Of a stretch of 11,995 nucleotides of DNA, positions 10,771 through 11,995 are shown piece by piece. Source of the stretch: an uncultured Acidobacteriota bacterium (GTDB taxonomy: Bacteria > Acidobacteriota > Blastocatellia > RBC074); NCBI GenBank assembly GCA_937967285.1, contig CALBSU010000785.1, forward strand, positions 1-11,995, read 5' to 3'. Both the position numbers and the translations under genes were made by a program. A model generated the notes under the pieces. That model was not told where the DNA came from, searched no databases, and saw nothing but the letters and a program-made list of their open reading frames with translations. The number at the start of each line of letters is the position of its first letter. Position 1 is the first letter of the stretch.

Positions 10771-11685
10771 TCAGTCCTGACTCGCATAGACCGCACCGGC
10801 TCCCGGATCAGTCTTGTCGCTCAGACCGACACTGGAACTGACAGGCCGCGCCAGCTCACGAATCGGCGCAAACCTGAAGTCATTCAGCAATTGACCGAGG
10901 CGGGGCCATGTTCGAGACAGATTCCTGCGATGCCTCAGATCATTGAGCAGCCCCCCGTTGATCCGTGGCTGCTCGTCATCGACCTCCCAGGCATGCACCA
11001 TGAAGATCGCCGGCTGGCGCTCGACCAGATTGATCCTCCGCACTCCCCATCTGAAAAACCGGTACGGCAGAATCCTGAAATATCCTCCCCCGGCCAGAGG
11101 GATGTTCCAGCCCGCCAGGCGCAGCGTCGATGGCGGATATTCGAATATCTCGCCCGCTTCGGTCATGATCGAATGCGGAAACCGTCTGGCTCCTGGCATT
11201 CCGTACCTGTCGTGATAGACCGGAAAGACCGATGAATCGTACTCGAATCCCTCCTCGACCAGGATCCTCAACGCCCACCGGGTCTTCCCCGTGATCGAAT
11301 AGGTCGGCGCGCGATACCCCGTCACCTCGCGACCCGAAATATCCTCGATCAGCCCCTTCGCCCGGCGCAGATCGGCTCGAAACCCGTCCGCATCCTGATT
11401 CTGAATCGGATGATGAAAATAACTGTGACAGGCCAGCTCGTGTCCCGAATCCGCGATCCGCCTGATCAACGCCCTGTTCCTCTCCGCCACCCAGCCGAGC
11501 ACGAAGAATGTCCCTTTCACGCCATGCTCGTCGAACAGATCGAGTATCCTGGCCGTGCTGCCTGCTATCCGCGGCGCCCACGCCCCCCAGTCCTCCCGCG
11601 CGACGACCTTCGAAAACGACTCCACCTGGAAGTAGTCTTCAACGTCGACTGTCAGGGCATTCACAGGATCGTTCTCGATCTTCAT
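10771..11685 (-). CDS. Polysaccharide deacetylase, XrtA system type (TIGR03006-like)
   Basis: A 304-residue NodB-homology (carbohydrate esterase 4) protein. Catalytic motifs are intact: [13 protein letters not shown] (9-21) carrying the catalytic and metal aspartates, the metal-binding HSYFHH (87-92), RAPTYS (125-130) and HAWEVD (231-236). The [10 protein letters not shown] form and the FMVHAWEVD ending mark the exosortase A-associated deacetylase subgroup. It would remove N- or O-acetyl groups from the EPS with a divalent metal. No signal peptide is visible, so a cytoplasmic or otherwise exported location is open. I start at ATG 11685 because homologues begin close to the VDVED motif; an in-frame GTG at 11715 would add ten residues. 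It is the first gene of the operon, behind the leader and putative promoter. Confidence 0.92.
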   Translation of the reverse strand: MKIENDPVNALTVDVEDYFQVESFSKVVAREDWGAWAPRIAGSTARILDLFDEHGVKGTFFVLGWVAERNRALIRRIADSGHELACHSYFHHPIQNQDADGFRADLRRAKGLIEDISGREVTGYRAPTYSITGKTRWALRILVEEGFEYDSSVFPVYHDRYGMPGARRFPHSIMTEAGEIFEYPPSTLRLAGWNIPLAGGGYFRILPYRFFRWGVRRINLVERQPAIFMVHAWEVDDEQPRINGGLLNDLRHRRNLSRTWPRLGQLLNDFRFAPIRELARPVSSSVGLSDKTDPGAGAVYASQD

Positions 11686-11721
11686 CACTTCAGCCTGTCG
11701 GATATTGATCCACACTCAGGA

Positions 11722-11825
11722 CGCCATTTCGGCGCGTCGGGACAATGGCAAAGGTGTTCCTCGAAGGACCAGGGGGGGAGGGAGAGGAACCATGTCTCCC
11801 GGCCATCGGAAGCACACTCCCGATG
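11722..11825 (-). promoter_or_regulatory. Hairpin-rich leader of the EPS operon
   Basis: Three inverted repeats lie between the putative promoter and the deacetylase. One is a 9-bp stem with a 4-base loop (11804-11812 with 11817-11825, one G-U pair in RNA). The second is a 7-bp stem with a 21-base loop (11756-11762 with 11784-11790). The third is a 4-bp stem with a 5-base loop (11722-11725 with 11731-11734). The middle loop carries a run of seven C on the transcript. No U-run follows any stem, so none looks like an ordinary terminator. It matches no riboswitch I know, and I saw no ops element (GGCGGTAG type). A regulatory leader is inference. Confidence 0.4.
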
Positions 11826-11835
11826 ACACGACCGG

Positions 11836-11865
11836 ATAATAGCCCTATTTCGTCAAATCGTTCAA
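11836..11865 (-). promoter_or_regulatory. Putative sigma-70-type promoter of the EPS operon
   Basis: On the minus strand a -35-like TTGAAC (11860-11865; 4 of 6 to consensus) is separated by 18 bases from a -10-like TATTAT (11836-11841; 5 of 6). Transcription would start near 11829 and give a leader of about 145 bases before ATG 11685. It lies in the only long non-coding stretch before the operon, where the sequence turns AT-rich. Confidence 0.45.
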
Positions 11866-11914
11866 GTATAAAGGGATATCGGACGGGGCGGGATCCAGAG
11901 CATCGACCGGGATG

Positions 11915-11968
11915 TTGACTTTTTCAAAACAAACTATCGTCAAGCATTTCTTGCTGATTGCAAACTAT
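11915..11968. repeat. Short dyad and direct repeat upstream of the putative promoter
   Basis: TTGAC (11915-11919) and GTCAA (11939-11943) form a 5-bp dyad with 19 bases between the arms. CAAACTAT occurs twice, at 11930-11937 and 11961-11968, 31 bases apart (about three helical turns). The block is AT-rich against a GC-rich background. It could be a regulator binding region, but short repeats in AT-rich DNA also arise by chance. The rest of 11866-11995 shows no gene that I can support. Confidence 0.25.
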
Positions 11969-11995
11969 TTCATGAAGGAATATTGTTGCACAACC

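Noticed and set aside
11958..11986. Plus-strand promoter-like pair TTGCAA-17-TATTGT leading off the right edge
   Set aside because: Both boxes match only 4 of 6 bases, and no downstream gene can be seen to support a divergent promoter.

Overview
The window is almost entirely one minus-strand exopolysaccharide (EPS) gene cluster of about 60% GC (estimated by eye) from a diderm, Gram-negative-type bacterium. Several genes look like families known to travel with exosortase A (XrtA/EpsH) and PEP-CTERM loci: an XrtA-type polysaccharide deacetylase, a PEP-CTERM-type FemAB protein, an Stp1-like sugar transferase, a Daro_2409-like glycosyltransferase and an Stp2-like glycosyltransferase. The species cannot be named from this sequence. 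No exosortase, PEP-CTERM protein, initiating sugar-phosphate transferase, outer-membrane exporter or regulator lies inside the window.

In transcription order (right to left) the layout is: a 310-base non-coding head with a putative promoter and a hairpin-rich leader (11686-11995); polysaccharide deacetylase; FemAB-like acyltransferase; a 204-bp inverted-repeat element (9461-9664); Stp1-like GT; Daro_2409-like GT4; ABC-2 permease (Wzm-like); ABC ATPase (Wzt-like, short form); GT2; a 513-residue protein with two methyltransferase domains; GT2; Stp2-like GT4; a PduO-type cob(I)alamin adenosyltransferase; and the first 93 codons of a membrane protein resembling the O-antigen ligase/Wzy family, cut by the left edge. 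Apart from the repeat element, adjacent genes overlap or lie 1-22 bases apart, with no terminator between them, so they read as one long operon of at least twelve genes.

Inferred working model: five glycosyltransferases build a lipid-linked sugar chain on the inner face of the membrane, the two-domain methyltransferase may modify or cap it, the ABC pair flips or exports it, and the ligase/polymerase-like protein joins or transfers chains outside. The deacetylase and FemAB protein would tailor the product or couple it to amino-acid groups. The adenosyltransferase is the one gene with no obvious place in this pathway.

The points most worth a second look are the inverted-repeat element inside the operon, the ABC exporter in an XrtA-type gene set, the fused double methyltransferase, the misplaced cobalamin gene, the structured leader, and a strong excess of the tetranucleotide GATC.
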